Part shown: positions 1 to 10,652 of the stretch, piece after piece
How positions within the stretch are numbered: the first letter of the stretch is position 1
How the letters are laid out: every line of letters begins with the position of its first letter
Origin: Misgurnus anguillicaudatus
Taxonomy: Eukaryota > Chordata > Actinopteri > Cypriniformes > Cobitidae
Direction: 5' to 3'
Length of the DNA stretch: 64,000 nt
Assembly: GCF_027580225.2 (NCBI RefSeq)
Contig: NC_073358.2
Coordinates: 9,677,501 to 9,741,500, forward strand
Position numbers and translations under genes: made by a program
Notes under the pieces: model-generated
Told to the model about the DNA's origin: nothing
Seen by the model: only the letters and a program-made list of their open reading frames with translations
The model's database searches: none

Positions 1-123
1 GCTACTATGCTAGAACAAACGCTGGTCGAACCAATCAAATTGTCAGGGCGGGCTTTATACGATGATGGACAGATAATCAACAGTAACGTAATGAACCACG
101 TCACCAAAGAGCGCGTGTGTTGA

Positions 124-482
124 ATGGCTGCCGCTGTAGAGTTCAGATGTGTGGATTCTGACATTGAGTCTGTTCTAAAAGATATCAACAGAGCATTGAT
201 TTTAAAAGAGGAACAGAGAAACGCGAGCAGGGCATTTGTTGATGTTTTTGCCGTCCTTCCTATTCGGCAAAAGTTGGTCGCAACTGAAATGGCTAACGTT
301 ATCACGGCGATGCAACTCAGCGTGCACGACGAGATGGATATAATTAGCGGTCGTTGCCAGCTTCTTTTCGGAAGCCCGGAATTGTGGTTGCTGAATAAGT
401 GGAGGGACATGCTAGGCTCCAATATTTTCAAGCAAACGTAATGGGTGTCGTCGTGGATGAAGTTCACCTAACGTACAAATGG
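124..482 (+). pseudogene. RecQ-like superfamily II helicase fragment (mobile-element derived)
   Basis: The open frame at 124-441 has the N-terminal layout of a RecQ-type helicase: a glutamine-containing motif-0 region (KEEQRNASRAF) followed by DVFAVLP, where the Walker A loop should begin. The GKS loop itself is missing. After a jump the frame resumes with residues typical of the stretch before motif II (GRCQLLFGSPELWLLNKW). The frame stops at 439-441, and motif II (VVVDEVH) continues in another frame at about 441-482, so there is an internal deletion plus a frameshift. Active RecQ enzymes unwind DNA 3'-5' using ATP; this copy cannot bind ATP. Similar helicase-like ORFs are dispersed in cyprinid genomes, so I read it as part of a repeat whose left end is outside the window. 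No terminal repeat is visible on the right. The helicase assignment is fairly safe; the carrier element is unknown. Confidence 0.65.
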
Positions 483-789
483 TAAGAGATAGTCTTACTC
501 TATGACTTAGTAAATACTTCATGTTGTGATATAAACGAAATGTTGTAAACATAATAGGTGTTGATGTACATTCGCTAACTCAGTATAATCACAATGTTAG
601 TGTCATTGTAGCGAAATAACTATCAGTTCGGTCAGGCTGCAAAGACGTAATTTCAACATTCGTCACACACTCCGTTGCTCTGATTGGTCGTAGGTCTATC
701 CAATTGAGTGCAGAGGCATTTTTCGGTTGAGACACGCCTCATAATTATAGCTCAATGGAGCGGTATCAGACTCAAATTCTGACTAGAAT

Positions 790-1860
790 TGAGTATGACA
801 ACGTCAGGCTAGAAATTGAACAAATTTACTGCAAATAAAAAAATATTTCAGCAAATTCAGTAGTGGTGCTGTGAGATCCAAATTTAATATCTTGTATGAC
901 TTCCATGAGCTTGAAGGACTGCATCCATGCGGTTTGGCAAGGATTCATACAATGTATTGATGAAGTCATCAGGAATAGCAAAGAAAGCAGTCTTGCATAC
1001 CTCCCAGAGTTCATCAATATTCTTTGGTTTAATCTTCCATGCTTCCTCTTTCATCCTACCCCACATATGCTCAATAATGCTCATGTCTGGTGACTGGGCT
1101 GGCCAATCCTGGAGCATCTTGATCTTCTTTGCCTTGAGGAACTTTGATGTGGAGATGGAAGTATGCGATGGAGCACCATCCTGCTACAGAATTTGGCCTC
1201 TTTTATGGTTGGGAATATAAGAGGTAGCTAAGAGATCTTGGTATTTTAGACTATTGATGTTGCTTTCCACCCTGCAGATCTCTTGCTTTTCCAGCATCCA
1301 TCCTTGTAGCAGGCTGTGGGCCTTTTGTTTAGTGCTGGCTTCTGGGCACTGATTCGACCATGGAGGCCATTTCGAGACAAAATCCGACAAACTGTTCTGG
1401 TTGACACAGGGATTTCAGGTGACCAGGAGCTCTGCTGTAGTGGAAAATGGGCTGGCCTTGGATTTTCGAGCCGACAAATGGTCCTCTCGAGCAGTTGTCT
1501 TCCGGGGTCTGCCTGACCTGGGCTTGTCAAAAATGTCTCCAGTCTCTTAAAATCTTTTTTCTATCCTTTGTAGTTGACTCTGAGACACATTGAATGTGTC
1601 TGCCACATCAGCAGTGGATCTGGTCTTCAGCCTCTTGATAATCAAAACTTTAGTCTCAGGGTGAATCTTAGGCATGTTTGCAGAGGTCTCCTTGCAGTTG
1701 ATGTGAAGGTCTAGTGTACTAGGGGTCTTTTTATACACACCTAAGACCTAATTGATCCATTATTAGTCACAGGTGAACCTTATATGACAAGGCGACAAGA
1801 CTTATGTCTTTGCAAAAATTTACTCAATGGGCTTTACCAAGCTGTGAATATTAGAATACT
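790..1860 (-). mobile_element. Tc1/mariner transposon remnant
   Basis: The minus strand carries a degenerate Tc1-type transposase. Both sides outside it contain related inverted blocks (TTTGCA followed by an AAATTT-containing stretch, near 808-834 and 1808-1834), consistent with decayed inverted repeats. Outer ends are approximate because the terminal bases have drifted. The element lies between the RecQ-like fragment and the DIRS element. Confidence 0.75.
884..1675 (-). pseudogene. Tc1-like transposase, broken
   Basis: Translation starts at 1675 (MPKIHPETK) and shows the paired-like helix-turn-helix region (STADVADTFNVSQSQLQRIEKR). The second DNA-binding half follows (SPEIPVSTRTVCRILSRNGL) after a frame change near 1530. 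About 80 residues around the first catalytic Asp are missing: text jumps from GWMLEK to RVESNINSL. An in-frame TAG at 1184-1186 sits just before the second catalytic motif QDGAPSH. The block WPAQSPDMSIIEHMW supplies the catalytic Glu, and the protein ends HGSHTRY. The spacing between the second Asp and the Glu is 35 residues rather than the usual Tc1 value of 34. The encoded enzyme would cut and paste at TA sites; this copy is dead. Confidence 0.85.
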
Positions 1861-1987
1861 TTTTGACAGTTTGACAAGCAACTGTAAATTTCTGTCATCA
1901 CAACAGAGGGCCCGCCTCCCCCCTCAATCGATTGGACAATGGAAAAACGCGGATGACATTGGGCGCTTTCTGCTCTCAGCACAGAGC

Positions 1988-2010
1988 TTCAGGTGCAAAT
2001 AGCAAATCAG
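1988..2010. repeat. DIRS inverted terminal repeat, left copy
   Basis: Twenty-three bases (TTCAGGTGCAAATAG then CAAATCAG) that recur inverted at 4550-4572 with one mismatch. They mark the 3' side of the minus-strand DIRS element. Confidence 0.75.
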
Positions 2011-2152
2011 GTATTTACGCTGAGAAAGCCGCGCATCCAGCAATGGTACAGCGAACTGTGGCGATGGGACGTGACGTCTCCGTTCTCTTCCTTAAGGAAA
2101 CGAGGGTTACATCCGTAACCGATACATTCCCTTTCAGTCCGTCACTATGACG

Positions 2153-3333
2153 TCATGTGTTGGAGGCGTCTGTATGTACTACAGCATGCCTGGAGACCTG
2201 TTTCAGGGGTACACCAGCCCGGAGAAATGTAGGGTCTATCTACGGAGCGAAAGTGAGATGGCACACAGGTGTAATGGTTACACGATGCACATCACGGTGC
2301 CACGCTCTCCTTGGGACTCGGTTGTGAAGCCAAGGCTGAAGCGGTCTCATATGGAGCAGCCCCAGCAGTGTCACGGCCGCTGCTGTTGCCATATGCCCCA
2401 GGAGCCTCTGAAATTGTTTCAGTGGGACCACAGACTTGTGTTTGAGTGATTCAAAACACGCCAGTATTGACTGTACACACGCTTCTGTTAGACGAGCTGT
2501 CAAATCGAGTCCAGTTCCATACTGAGAAAAGAGATTCTAGGACAGGGCATAGTTTGCTCTTCTCTCAGTTGACCTGAAGGCCCAGATGAGCAAGATGCCG
2601 AAGAGTTAAGTCTCTGTGTTCGCAGAGCATCTGACGTGACTGTGCTATTATAAGCCAATCGTCTAGATACGAGAGTATGCGAACACCACTCTCTTTTAAG
2701 GGTTGTAACGCCCCTCCACGACCTTCGTGAAGACATGGGGGAGAGAGAGCTAGCCCGAATGGTAAAACTTTGAACTGATATGCCCGCCCCTCGAACGCAA
2801 AGTGGATGAAACTGCTTGTGACGAGGGAGAATTGAGACATGAAAGTAAGCATCCTTTAGGTTTTTTCCTTCAAACCAATCTTGGGGACGAATGCATTGAA
2901 ACTTTTTCTTGTGCGTCAGCATCTTGAACGGCAGCTTGTGAAGTGCACGGTTCAGAAAGCATAAATCCAAGATCGGTCGTAACCCGCCGCTTTTCTTGGG
3001 TACTATGAAGTAAGGGCTGTAAAACCCTGACCTCATCTTGGCTAGAGGGACCGGCTCGATCACATCCTTCACCAGCAGGACCGCGATTTCCGCACGCAGT
3101 ACGTGTGTGTCGGCATGTTTCATCGTAGTGAAAGGGATGCACGAATATTTTGGGGGGTCGCCGGGCGAATTGGATGCATAGCCGAGGCGGATTGTGCGTA
3201 AAGGCCAACGCGACGGGCTGGGGAGCTGTTGCCAGGCACCCAGGGAACGAGCGAGAGGAATTAAAGGCACGACCGGTGTGCCCGCGGGGGGCAGCCGAAT
3301 GGAACGGATCGCCGATGTGTGTGCCACAGCCAC
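2153..3333 (-). pseudogene. DIRS pol: reverse transcriptase and start of RNase H, frameshifted
   Basis: Reverse transcriptase blocks in order: FIVPKKSGGLRPILDL, LNRALHKLPFKML and LKDAYFHVSILPRHKQF in one frame, down to about 2830. A frameshift then moves the reading to AFEGRAYQFKVLPFGLALSP and the catalytic SYLDDWLI. The RT-RNase H connection follows at 2240-2503 (QRLLGHMATAAAVTLLGLLHMRPL). A TAG interrupts it, then VVHTDAS provides the first RNase H aspartate before a TGA at 2153-2155. Everything downstream in a complete DIRS pol is missing. The original role was copying element RNA to DNA. The assignment is firm and the copy non-functional. Confidence 0.85.
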
Positions 3334-3360
3334 ACAGAAAGTCTAAGGAACCAGGCGTAG

Positions 3361-4269
3361 CTACTGGGTTCCTTTGCTGGGGGCGGACGGAACATCGGGA
3401 CCCAGTAGGGAGTTGCTGAGGCAAGAGGAAGAGGAGGATGGCAGTTTTTCAGACCAACCGTCAAAAAGGCGGGCCTGGGAGATTGGAGCATTCAGGAGCC
3501 GGTTTTTATCGACCTCCCTCATGTGCGCCAGGCACAGCCAGAGATGGCATTTCTGGACCACCAAGGTGGACATTGCACGCCTGACTGCCTTTGCGGTGAC
3601 CTTCGTTGATCTTAACCCCAGGTCGGTAGCCGCACCGAGTTGTGAAAAGGCAGCCTGGTCATATCCTCCCTCATCCAGATCCTTTAGCATTTTGGCCTGA
3701 TGAACCTGGAGCCACGCCATAGCCTGCACAGCCGAGGCCGCCTCCCCACAGGCCCGGTAAGCCGACTTTGTGAAGGCAGAGAACTGCTTACAGACCTGGG
3801 AGGGCAGGGTAGGTCAGTCTCTCCAGGAAGCAGCGGCACCGGTGGGACACAGCTGCATTGCCACCGGGTGCTCCACTTTTGGGATACCGACGTAACCCTT
3901 GGCAGCCTCACCGTCGAGAGAGTAAAGGGGTGACAGCTGAAACGGCTGATTGCAGGATGCAAACCGGGTCCTCCTTGACCGAGTCAGCTCGTCATGCACC
4001 TCAGGAAAGAAAGGTATTGGGGTGAGAAGCCTGAGCAGCCCCGAAGTACCAATCATCCCAGCGGGATGGTTAGGGGGAGGTTGAGTCCACTCCAAGCGGA
4101 CTGTCGCTGCCGCCTGAGAGAGCATGGCATGGGTCAAACGTGCCTCCACATGCTGTAAGCCTAAGCATGAAAGACAGCGCTCGTGACCATCCTTAGAACC
4201 CATGTACTTGCAACATCTGGAACCGCACAGGCGAAATGAAATCTTTAAAAAGATGCACTTGTGACACAT
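3361..4269 (-). pseudogene. DIRS gag-like protein, interrupted
   Basis: Two adjacent minus-strand frames (3814-4269 and 3361-3729) form one gag-like protein. It starts with a cysteine-rich region (RLCGSRCCKYMGSKDGHERCLSCL), then FFPEVHDELTRS, SPLYSLDGEAAKGYVGIPKVE, and a C-terminal part ASAVQAMAWLQVHQAKMLKDL. A stop just after GAAASWRD (about 3814) breaks it. This arrangement upstream of an RT frame is typical of fish DIRS elements. The function, RNA packaging or intracellular targeting, is inferred from family position. Confidence 0.75.
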
Positions 4270-4549
4270 GATACGAGAGAACGGCTGACTTTACAAAGAC
4301 ACAAATTCTACTCGTGCTTGCTCTTTTAGGAAATACACTCTTTCAGGGGTGCCGAGCTGGATGAAGCACACAGGGGAGCGGCAACGCACACACTCAAGTT
4401 CAAAAGTAAAATAAATCAAAGAAGATCAGTGGAATCCGCAAGCCTTCCGCGGTGGTGCTTTTCGGCCAACCAACCTTAGACACGGCGTATTCCAGAGCAA
4501 AAGAGAGCTTCACAGTAGCAAGTTTCACTGCCGGCTTTCGAAATAAAAG

Positions 4550-4572
4550 CTGATTTGTTATTTGCACCTGAA
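4550..4572. repeat. DIRS inverted terminal repeat, right copy
   Basis: Inverted partner of 1988-2010 (22 of 23 bases). About 150 bases outside it still look like DIRS leader sequence, up to about 4725. Confidence 0.75.
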
Positions 4573-4846
4573 TCTTATTTTATACTCCTCCGGCGGCGCC
4601 GGCAGATGCAAATACCTGCATGCCAAGTTCATTGGTGTTTTAATAGCTTCTCAAAGTAGATAGGTCGCCGCAAAGCGGTTCCCAATTCGTCGTTGTAGTG
4701 ACCGACTGAAAAAGAACTTGAACTGTTTTCTAGAGGTCTTTTGCATGTACAAGGTTTACATAAGAAGGAGTAAATAATCGTATTTAAGGCTCATAATATG
4801 CCATTACCATGTACAGAACTCTTATTATTCATCTATGCACCTTTAA

Positions 4847-5260
4847 AGGGACAATGTGTAGTTTTTTTAAGTATTTTATTAGTCAAAATAAATGGCTTTA
4901 TTCATAAATATGTCCTCATTGGTGTCAAATTACCTCTGCCGATTATCTGACTTTTCTTTGTAAGCTTAGAATTTCTTCTCTTTATTTACATTGAACGGGT
5001 AAGTCCTAGAAGACTTCCATGTCATTTCGCCATATTGAAAAACTATAATAGCAGAGAGAGACAAAAAGCACTAGCTTACCGCAATCGTTCAGAACACGTG
5101 AACCAGCTGAAACGGACAAGGAGTGAGTACAAGTGAGTACATAACGGCTACTGTAGTTGCAACACGCATTTGGAAAAGCGAGGCGCCAGAGACAACTATT
5201 CGTTTGAATGCAAAATACAATTTCACCACTAGATGGGGGAAAATCCTACTTATTGTCCCT
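4847..5260. mobile_element. TTAA-flanked MITE (AGGGACAAT ends)
   Basis: The left end AGGGACAATGTGTAG is mirrored by the right end CTACTTATTGTCCCT. Each end abuts a TTAA (4843-4846 and 5261-5264). Length 414 bp. A chance ORF runs across its right part. The TTAAAGGGA start resembles the motif of Kolobok/T2-type MITEs. Confidence 0.75.
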
Positions 5261-5264
5261 TTAA

Positions 5265-7348
5265 AGACTATTTTTAGACTAGTTGTTTCTCTGCCAAATA
5301 TTGTCCTATTTTAACAAACCATATATCAATGGAAAAAATTTACCCTCATGACCGGTTTTGTAGTCCAGGGTCACTTTTATGAACAACTTCATAATGTTGT
5401 TTTTTTATTTATGCCCCAAACTGAAACCCTCAACACTAACATTTGGCTGCCCTTTACTTTTTTTCAGTTATAATATAATTTCAACATAACTTGACTAAAC
5501 TCAGCATAACCTTATTCTTATGCTTAACCGCTATAACCAACAAAACACATCCTTACATGTCCTACTGTAATTCAAAGACTGTAAATCAGATGTGCTGTCA
5601 TCCGTGTTTACTCTCTCTTCTGGATTCACCGCAGTACTCATCCTTTTCTTTCTTCTCAGTGACTGTACTTACATGCATCAACCTTCAGTGTACACGTTCA
5701 CTGCAGAGGTGCATCCTCCACATTCAAATACCGCACGTACACGCAGGCTTTAGACTCAAGAGATGTCTTTCTCAAACCTTCTGCTGCAAGACAAACAGAG
5801 ACACACAAGTACATACAGTTATACACTAATACCTTGTGAACGTCAATCTTTGTTTAACAATCTTTGTGGTCTTTACTTTCAAAGATAATCAGTGTGACTG
5901 GAGACAGTTTAGCTTATAAGAATGAGTGTGTCGGGGCCCTCAGGCTTCCTCTGGGCCAATGGCCGAGTATCTTTGGTCCATGATTACTCTTGGGCCAAAG
6001 AAGGCCAGGTGGGGAATAAATTGGGGTTCAATGTCAAAGGCAGAGTTCAGCAAATTTAAATGAGATTTTGGGTGTTTGTGTTGCTGAGGCTGGATTTAGT
6101 CATTGAACATTTTGGTTTTGTTGGTTATATTAATAGATTATGCAAGGAATAATTGACAACGGGCCATTGAATTATAAGAAAATAATGCACTACGCGTCGT
6201 GCCGTTACACTGCGGGTGTGCATTATTTTCAAATAATTCAAAGGACCGGAGTCAATTATTTCTCTTATATCATGGTTACCACAAACATTGCACTGGTGCC
6301 TATTTTTAAGACATTTGACAAGTTAGGTGTGCGGTAATCAGAAATTAATGCACACCCACGGAACATTTCTCAGCCAATCAGAATACAGCATTCAACAGAC
6401 CCGTGGTAAAAAGCTTTTTAACTAAATTTAGTGTGGCATTTGAGTTGAAGCAATAGTAAAGGTAGAAATTGTACCTGAAAAATTGCAAACCAACATTGCA
6501 TGTCACCAAAATCCATTATTTCTCACATTTGGCACTTTCCAAATGTTATTTTGGACACCGATCTCATGTGAACTAGCAATAGGTAGGTGTGTAGTAATTG
6601 GTCTGGGTCCTATAGAAAACATTGTAATGTTTTTCTGTCTTTTGACAAATTATATCTTGATATTTATGCATGTGGAAATATAAGATGTATGAAATTATTT
6701 TCCCGGAGTGTTTTTTACTAAATGCTTTGTAATTTTTTTCATAAAAAAAACCAATTCATAGTAATAAAAAGTACTGTTTACCTACATATATTTTCATCAC
6801 ACAATTTACAGCAATAAATGACAAGAACATTTCTGAGTGACACAAGCAAATATCAACTAAAATCACGGAGAGTAAATTTGCCGAAACAGGACATTTTATA
6901 AATTGGTTCACAGATCTGGGGAACATTACAGTTGGAAGTAACATGGTTGATTACTATACAGGAACATCAGTTTAACAAAGGTGCCCTTTATCAGCATAAC
7001 TTATATGACAGACCTCTCACTCTCCCACACACAAGTGCACATACAAAGAGAGAGAGAGAGACGTGTGAAGCTGGATTTTGAAGAGACTGTGAGTCAGTGA
7101 AGCCGAATATGGGATTTCCTGCCAGCATAGGTATAACTGCAGTAGCCAATATTAGCTAACTACCTAGTTACTTTTCACTGATTCCCATAACAGCAACTTC
7201 TAAGATTGACAGAGCTGGATTTCTGATTTCAGATTTTTAATGTGAATGTTGGAATCACTGGGATTTTGACAAACTTACCATCATTTAACAACACTGGAGC
7301 TTAATGGTCTTGAAAAGTTCAGGTATCCAATATGTTATGTTACCTACA
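5265..7348. other. Gene-free AT-rich stretch
   Basis: No exon, transposase or RNA gene recognised. It contains the palindromic repeat at 6140-6412 and a short GA run near 7048. A segment at about 7179-7232 recurs, diverged, at 10655-10705. Confidence 0.6.
6140..6412. repeat. Palindromic dispersed repeat
   Basis: AATAATTGAC...GGGCCATTGAATTAT at 6149-6173 is answered by an inverted counterpart at about 6225-6262, around a core with GTGCATTATTTT. The following sequence, with an ACAGACCCGTGG end, appears to belong to the same repeat. The class is uncertain. Confidence 0.4.
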
Positions 7349-7407
7349 CTCAAAAAAAAAAAAAAAAAAATCACCAAAAACTCATAGGGTTAGTGCTATA
7401 TAGCACC
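7349..7407. repeat. Fragment of CACTC...TATAGCACC MITE with A-run
   Basis: It has the CACTC plus long A-run start and the core GTGCTATATAGCACC seen in the larger element at 25465-25979. It is cut off by the Tc1 element at 7408. Confidence 0.5.
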
Positions 7408-7962
7408 TACACTCACCTAAAGGATTATTAGGAACACAATACTAATAATGTGTTTGACCCCCTTTCGCCTTCAGAACTGCCTTTAGTCTACATGGCATTG
7501 ATTCAACAAGGTGCTAAAAAGCATTCTTAAGAAATGTTGGCCCATATTGATAGGATAGCATCTTGCAGTTGATGGAGATGTGTGGGATGCACATCCAGGG
7601 CACGAAGCTCCCGTTCCACCACATCCCAAAGATGCTCTATTGGGTTGATATCTGGTGCCTTCTTGGGCCATGTTAGTTCAGTGAACTAATTGTCATGTTC
7701 AAGAAACCAATAAAAAATGATTCGAGCTTTGTGACATGGTGCATTATCCTGCTGGAAGGAGCCATCAGAGGATGGGTACATGGTGGTCATAAAGGGATGG
7801 ACATGGTCAGAAACAATGCTCAGGTAGGCCGTGGCATTTAAATGATCTCCAATTGGCACTAAGGGGCCTAAAGTGTGCCAAGAAAACATCCCCCACACCA
7901 TTACACCATTGCATTAATGAGAAATTTAACATTTGTTCCTAATAATCCTTTAGGTGAGTGTA
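7408..7962 (-). mobile_element. Tc1/mariner element with perfect short inverted repeats, internally deleted
   Basis: A perfect 27-bp inverted repeat (CACTCACCTAAAGGATTA and continuing) lies at 7410-7436 and 7934-7960, with TA on both sides. Only the C-terminal half of a transposase remains between the repeats. The sequences outside the two ends come from different repeat families, which suggests that DNA next to the element has been lost or rearranged. Confidence 0.9.
7442..7912 (-). pseudogene. Tc1-like transposase C-terminal remnant
   Basis: Minus-strand translation gives MVWGMFSWHTLGPLVPIG, then the second catalytic motif QQDNAPCHKARI, LEHDN, a stop (E to stop), then APDINPIEHLWDVVEREL with the catalytic Glu. 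The last codons are GQTHY and a stop at 7442-7444. The Asp-Glu spacing is 36 residues, as in the DD36E group of Tc1 elements. The DNA-binding domain and first Asp are deleted, and further stops lie downstream, so it is non-functional. Confidence 0.85.
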
Positions 7963-8640
7963 TTTTGATAAATGATGGAAAGCACACAGTTGACGGTACC
8001 CATTAACTCTTTCGCCGCCAGCGTTTTAAAAAAAAGTTGCCAGCCAGCGCCAGCGGTTTTTCATGATTTTCACAAAAGTTTAATGCCTTCCAGAAAATGT
8101 TCTTCTTTAAATATATAAAAATACAATATACCAAATGAAAGAACCCTCTGCTTTCAAACAAAAAAAACTATCATCCTACCTTCAGTAGTTCTGTTTTAAT
8201 CAGCTTTTGAATATGGGTAGGTTTCTGCAAAAACACCACATTTTGAGCAAAAAGCTAAGATAATTCCATTTTTGTCACAGACTTTTCATAGAGATCCCAT
8301 TCAAAGCGATCTTTAAAACAGACACGGACATGCAGCCGCTTGCCATAGGGCAATACTTCCGGTTTAAAAAGTTGTGCCACCTAGTGGATAATAGCCGTAC
8401 TGCGTAATGCCGTAAATACTCGTCATTGGCAGGAAGTGTTTTCTCTTGATTGACGAGTTAATTTCCATCATATTTTTTATTCCTACCATGGAAGTCAATG
8501 GACACTATATGCTGTGTGTTTATCTTCTTTTGTGTTCATCAGAAAAAAAGAAAGTCATACAGGTTTAAAACAACATGAGGATAAGAAAATGATAACATAA
8601 TTTTCATTTTTGGGGGTACTATCCCTTTAATGAATTAATG
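7963..8640. mobile_element. Palindromic TTAA MITE, left end missing, with nested insertion
   Basis: The right end reads TACTATCCC followed by TTAA (8637-8640). The sequence CATGGAAGTCAATGG and the flanking blocks match the element at 63719-64000. The nested MITE 8007-8457 splits it. The left terminus is replaced by the Tc1 element. Confidence 0.7.
8007..8457. mobile_element. TTAA MITE, CTCTTTC-RCCGCCA family, copy 1 (right end truncated)
   Basis: Begins CTCTTTCGCCGCCAGCG after TTAA 8003-8006 and ends at TTAA 8458-8461. The terminal part of the right inverted repeat (ATATCTCGTCAATGGCGG) is lost. It interrupts the host palindrome at CCCATTAA/TTCCAT; the uninterrupted equivalent is visible near 63862-63880. 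Sister copies are at 34500-34915, 37503-37992 and 41554-42039. Confidence 0.85.
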
Positions 8641-8651
8641 TATGGTAAAAA

Positions 8652-8656
<5 letters not shown>

Positions 8657-8724
<68 letters not shown>
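8657..8724. repeat. (TA)n microsatellite
   Basis: About 34 uninterrupted TA units. Confidence 0.97.
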
Positions 8725-8725
<1 letters not shown>

Positions 8726-8741
8726 GCATTGGTTTTCACTG

Positions 8742-9144
8742 ATAGACCCCTTCAAGGTTTGTAAACATTGAATGACTATCGGGTGCGCGCGCAGCATGGG
8801 GTCAAAATGTTCATACAATTTAGGCTTTCTAGTTTAATCTAACAGGGCTGAAAAATGATGACTTACCTCAAATGAAGTGAGCACTACAAACACAAGCCTC
8901 TTTGATATTTGCATTGTTCCAGTCTGCATGTTAATTGCTTGCAGCCGCAGATGTTGTATTTTTTTGTTTTTGAGATTCTGCATGAATCGCGAAAACTTAA
9001 CGGAAGACTGGTGCGATTTTCACAGCCCACGAGGCATTTTTGACAATACCGAATAATACGCAACTCAATCTGCTGTAATGGCTTTTCTGACCCCCAAAAT
9101 GCGCAGTGGGAACCGCCTGTGACGTGACCCGTGAAGGGGTCTAT
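8742..9144. mobile_element. MITE with ATAGACCCCTTCA ends
   Basis: ATAGACCCCTTCAAGG at the left is matched inverted by CCCGTGAAGGGGTCTAT at the right. Length 403 bp with no coding content. Class undetermined. Confidence 0.7.
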
Positions 9145-9243
9145 ACTTCTGCGTTGTTGTTCGTGTCGATGTGCACTTACACATGCAGACTGCTAGTAGG
9201 CAGTATCCACGCGTGTAACCCACAATAGCAGAGCAACAGCCTA

Positions 9244-9661
9244 CACTGTAAAAAAAATCCGTAGAAATATGCAGCTGGGTTGCCGGTAACTTACCGTGGA
9301 TTTAAATTTATGTTATTACTGGCAACATTTTGTTCAAAGTTAAATGAACATTAAACATTTACAAGTCTTTGTCTTTACAGAATAAAACTAGAAAAACAGC
9401 ATCAAGCGAAACATTCTGGGAAACAAAATCTGAAGCAAAAAACAGAAGAAGCTTGATGATGATTTCTGGTTCCCAGAATGCTTTGCATGAGGCTGTTATT
9501 GTATAGTTTTATTTTGTAAAGATAAAGACTTGTTATTATTTAAAATTTATTCAACTTTGAACAAACTCTTGCCAGTAAATAACATAAATTTAAATCTACG
9601 GTAATTTACCGGCAACACAGCTGCAATAACACTGTAATTTCTATGGATTTTTTTTACAGTG
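9244..9661. mobile_element. Palindromic MITE with CACTGTAAAA ends
   Basis: A perfect 17-bp terminal inverted repeat (CACTGTAAAAAAAATCC). The interior is itself largely self-complementary: GCCGGTAA/TTACCGGCA, CAACATTTTGTTCAAAGTT and its inverse, and ACTAGAAAAACAGC against a diverged inverse. 418 bp. Confidence 0.8.
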
Positions 9662-9804
9662 TAAGAAGAAGCAATTTGCCCAGTAAACCCACAAATGTTA
9701 TTTGAGAAGACCAGCAGTGATGGAGGTAAATAGCGAATAACAGTGCATATTGTTGCAGTTTGAGATAAATATCACATCTCAACTTGGCTCATCTTTGTTT
9801 ATAC

Positions 9805-10181
9805 TAGGGCTGCAACGATTAATTGTGTGTCCCGTTGAAATGCCTCTGAAATCAATTCAATAGCGTGTACTACCGTGTTTGGTCAGTAGGAAGTCCTTAT
9901 CAATCTAGAATCATTATGAAAAAAGCAACACTCGTTAAACAATTAAATTAAATCATTCAAAATATTCTTTATTATCATGAAAATACCTGAAACAATTTAA
10001 AGAACAGTGATATAAATATTACTAGACATTTCCTGGAATAGCGTTTGTAATGCTACTTCTTCTGTGGCAGAAAGAAAGTTTCTGCACGAGAGCGCCCCCT
10101 GGCTTTGGGATGTGCCGGGATTTCACCGTAATTAATTTATTGAGAAAACGCACATTTGCACGATTAATCGTTACAGCCCTA
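9805..10181. mobile_element. hAT-like MITE (TAGGGCTGCAACGATTAA ends)
   Basis: The ends TAGGGCTGCAACGATTAAT and its inverse delimit 377 bp. Flanking octamers GTTTATAC and GTATATAC match at 7 of 8 positions, as expected for a hAT target duplication. Confidence 0.8.
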
Positions 10182-10388
10182 GTATATACTGTCGTAAGCG
10201 GAAATCTATGCTGATTGTTTTTTACCTAAAGGGTGGGGTTCTAGCAGACCAATCGCAGTGCTTGCGGTCCGCGTAGCATTGGCGCACTGTTACATTTTGG
10301 GAGAGGTGCACATCAGGCTACTGCGTAGGGTTTGCATCTCTGTGTAGGTTACGCCATACAATCGTCGCATAAGTATAAAGCCTGCTTT

Positions 10389-10652
10389 AGTGTAAAATAA
10401 ATTGTAAACTGAATTGGTGTACAGTGAAAACTGAATTAGTGTAAAATAAATTGTAAACTGAATTAGTGTAAAGTGTAAACTGAATTAGTGTAAAGTGTAA
10501 ACTGCATTTAACTGTAAACTTGATTGGTCTAGACTGAATTTGTAGAAATTAGAACTGGTGTAGTGCTTAATTAGTGTAAAATAAATCATCAACTGAATTG
10601 GTGTAAAATAAAGTGAAAACTGAAATAGTATTAAATAGATTGTAAACTTGTC
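10389..10652. repeat. Degenerate minisatellite, unit about 25-30 bp
   Basis: About ten imperfect units resembling TGTAAACTGAATTAGTGTAAA. An isolated related stretch appears at about 11463-11510 on the far side of a transposon-bearing segment. Confidence 0.75.

Larger units (their letters stand above)
1988..4725 (-). mobile_element. DIRS-type tyrosine-recombinase retrotransposon, internally deleted
   Basis: Gag-like and reverse transcriptase frames on the minus strand match fish DIRS elements: a YLDDWL active site and LPFGLALSP block, with a gag containing KGYVGIPKVEHPVAMQLCP. A 23-bp repeat is inverted at the two ends (1988-2010 and 4550-4572, 22 of 23 identical). A second inverted pair, variants of TAGTGACNGACTGAAA, lies at about 2126-2147 and 4698-4713. 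The RNase H domain breaks after its first residues and runs straight into the terminal noncoding sequence. The rest of RNase H, the methyltransferase-like domain and the tyrosine recombinase are therefore absent. DIRS elements normally integrate by recombinase without target duplications, so none is expected. Confidence 0.85.

Noticed and set aside
3150..3700. Plus-strand ORFs of about 90-108 codons
   Set aside because: Antisense shadows of the minus-strand DIRS gag and pol frames.
4843..5264. piggyBac as the source of the TTAA MITEs
   Set aside because: TTAA is shared by both superfamilies, but the ends here start AGG/AGC rather than the CCC-type termini expected of piggyBac. Not excluded, only less likely.
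8627..8818. An ORF with alternating Ile-Tyr
   Set aside because: Product of translating the (TA)n microsatellite.
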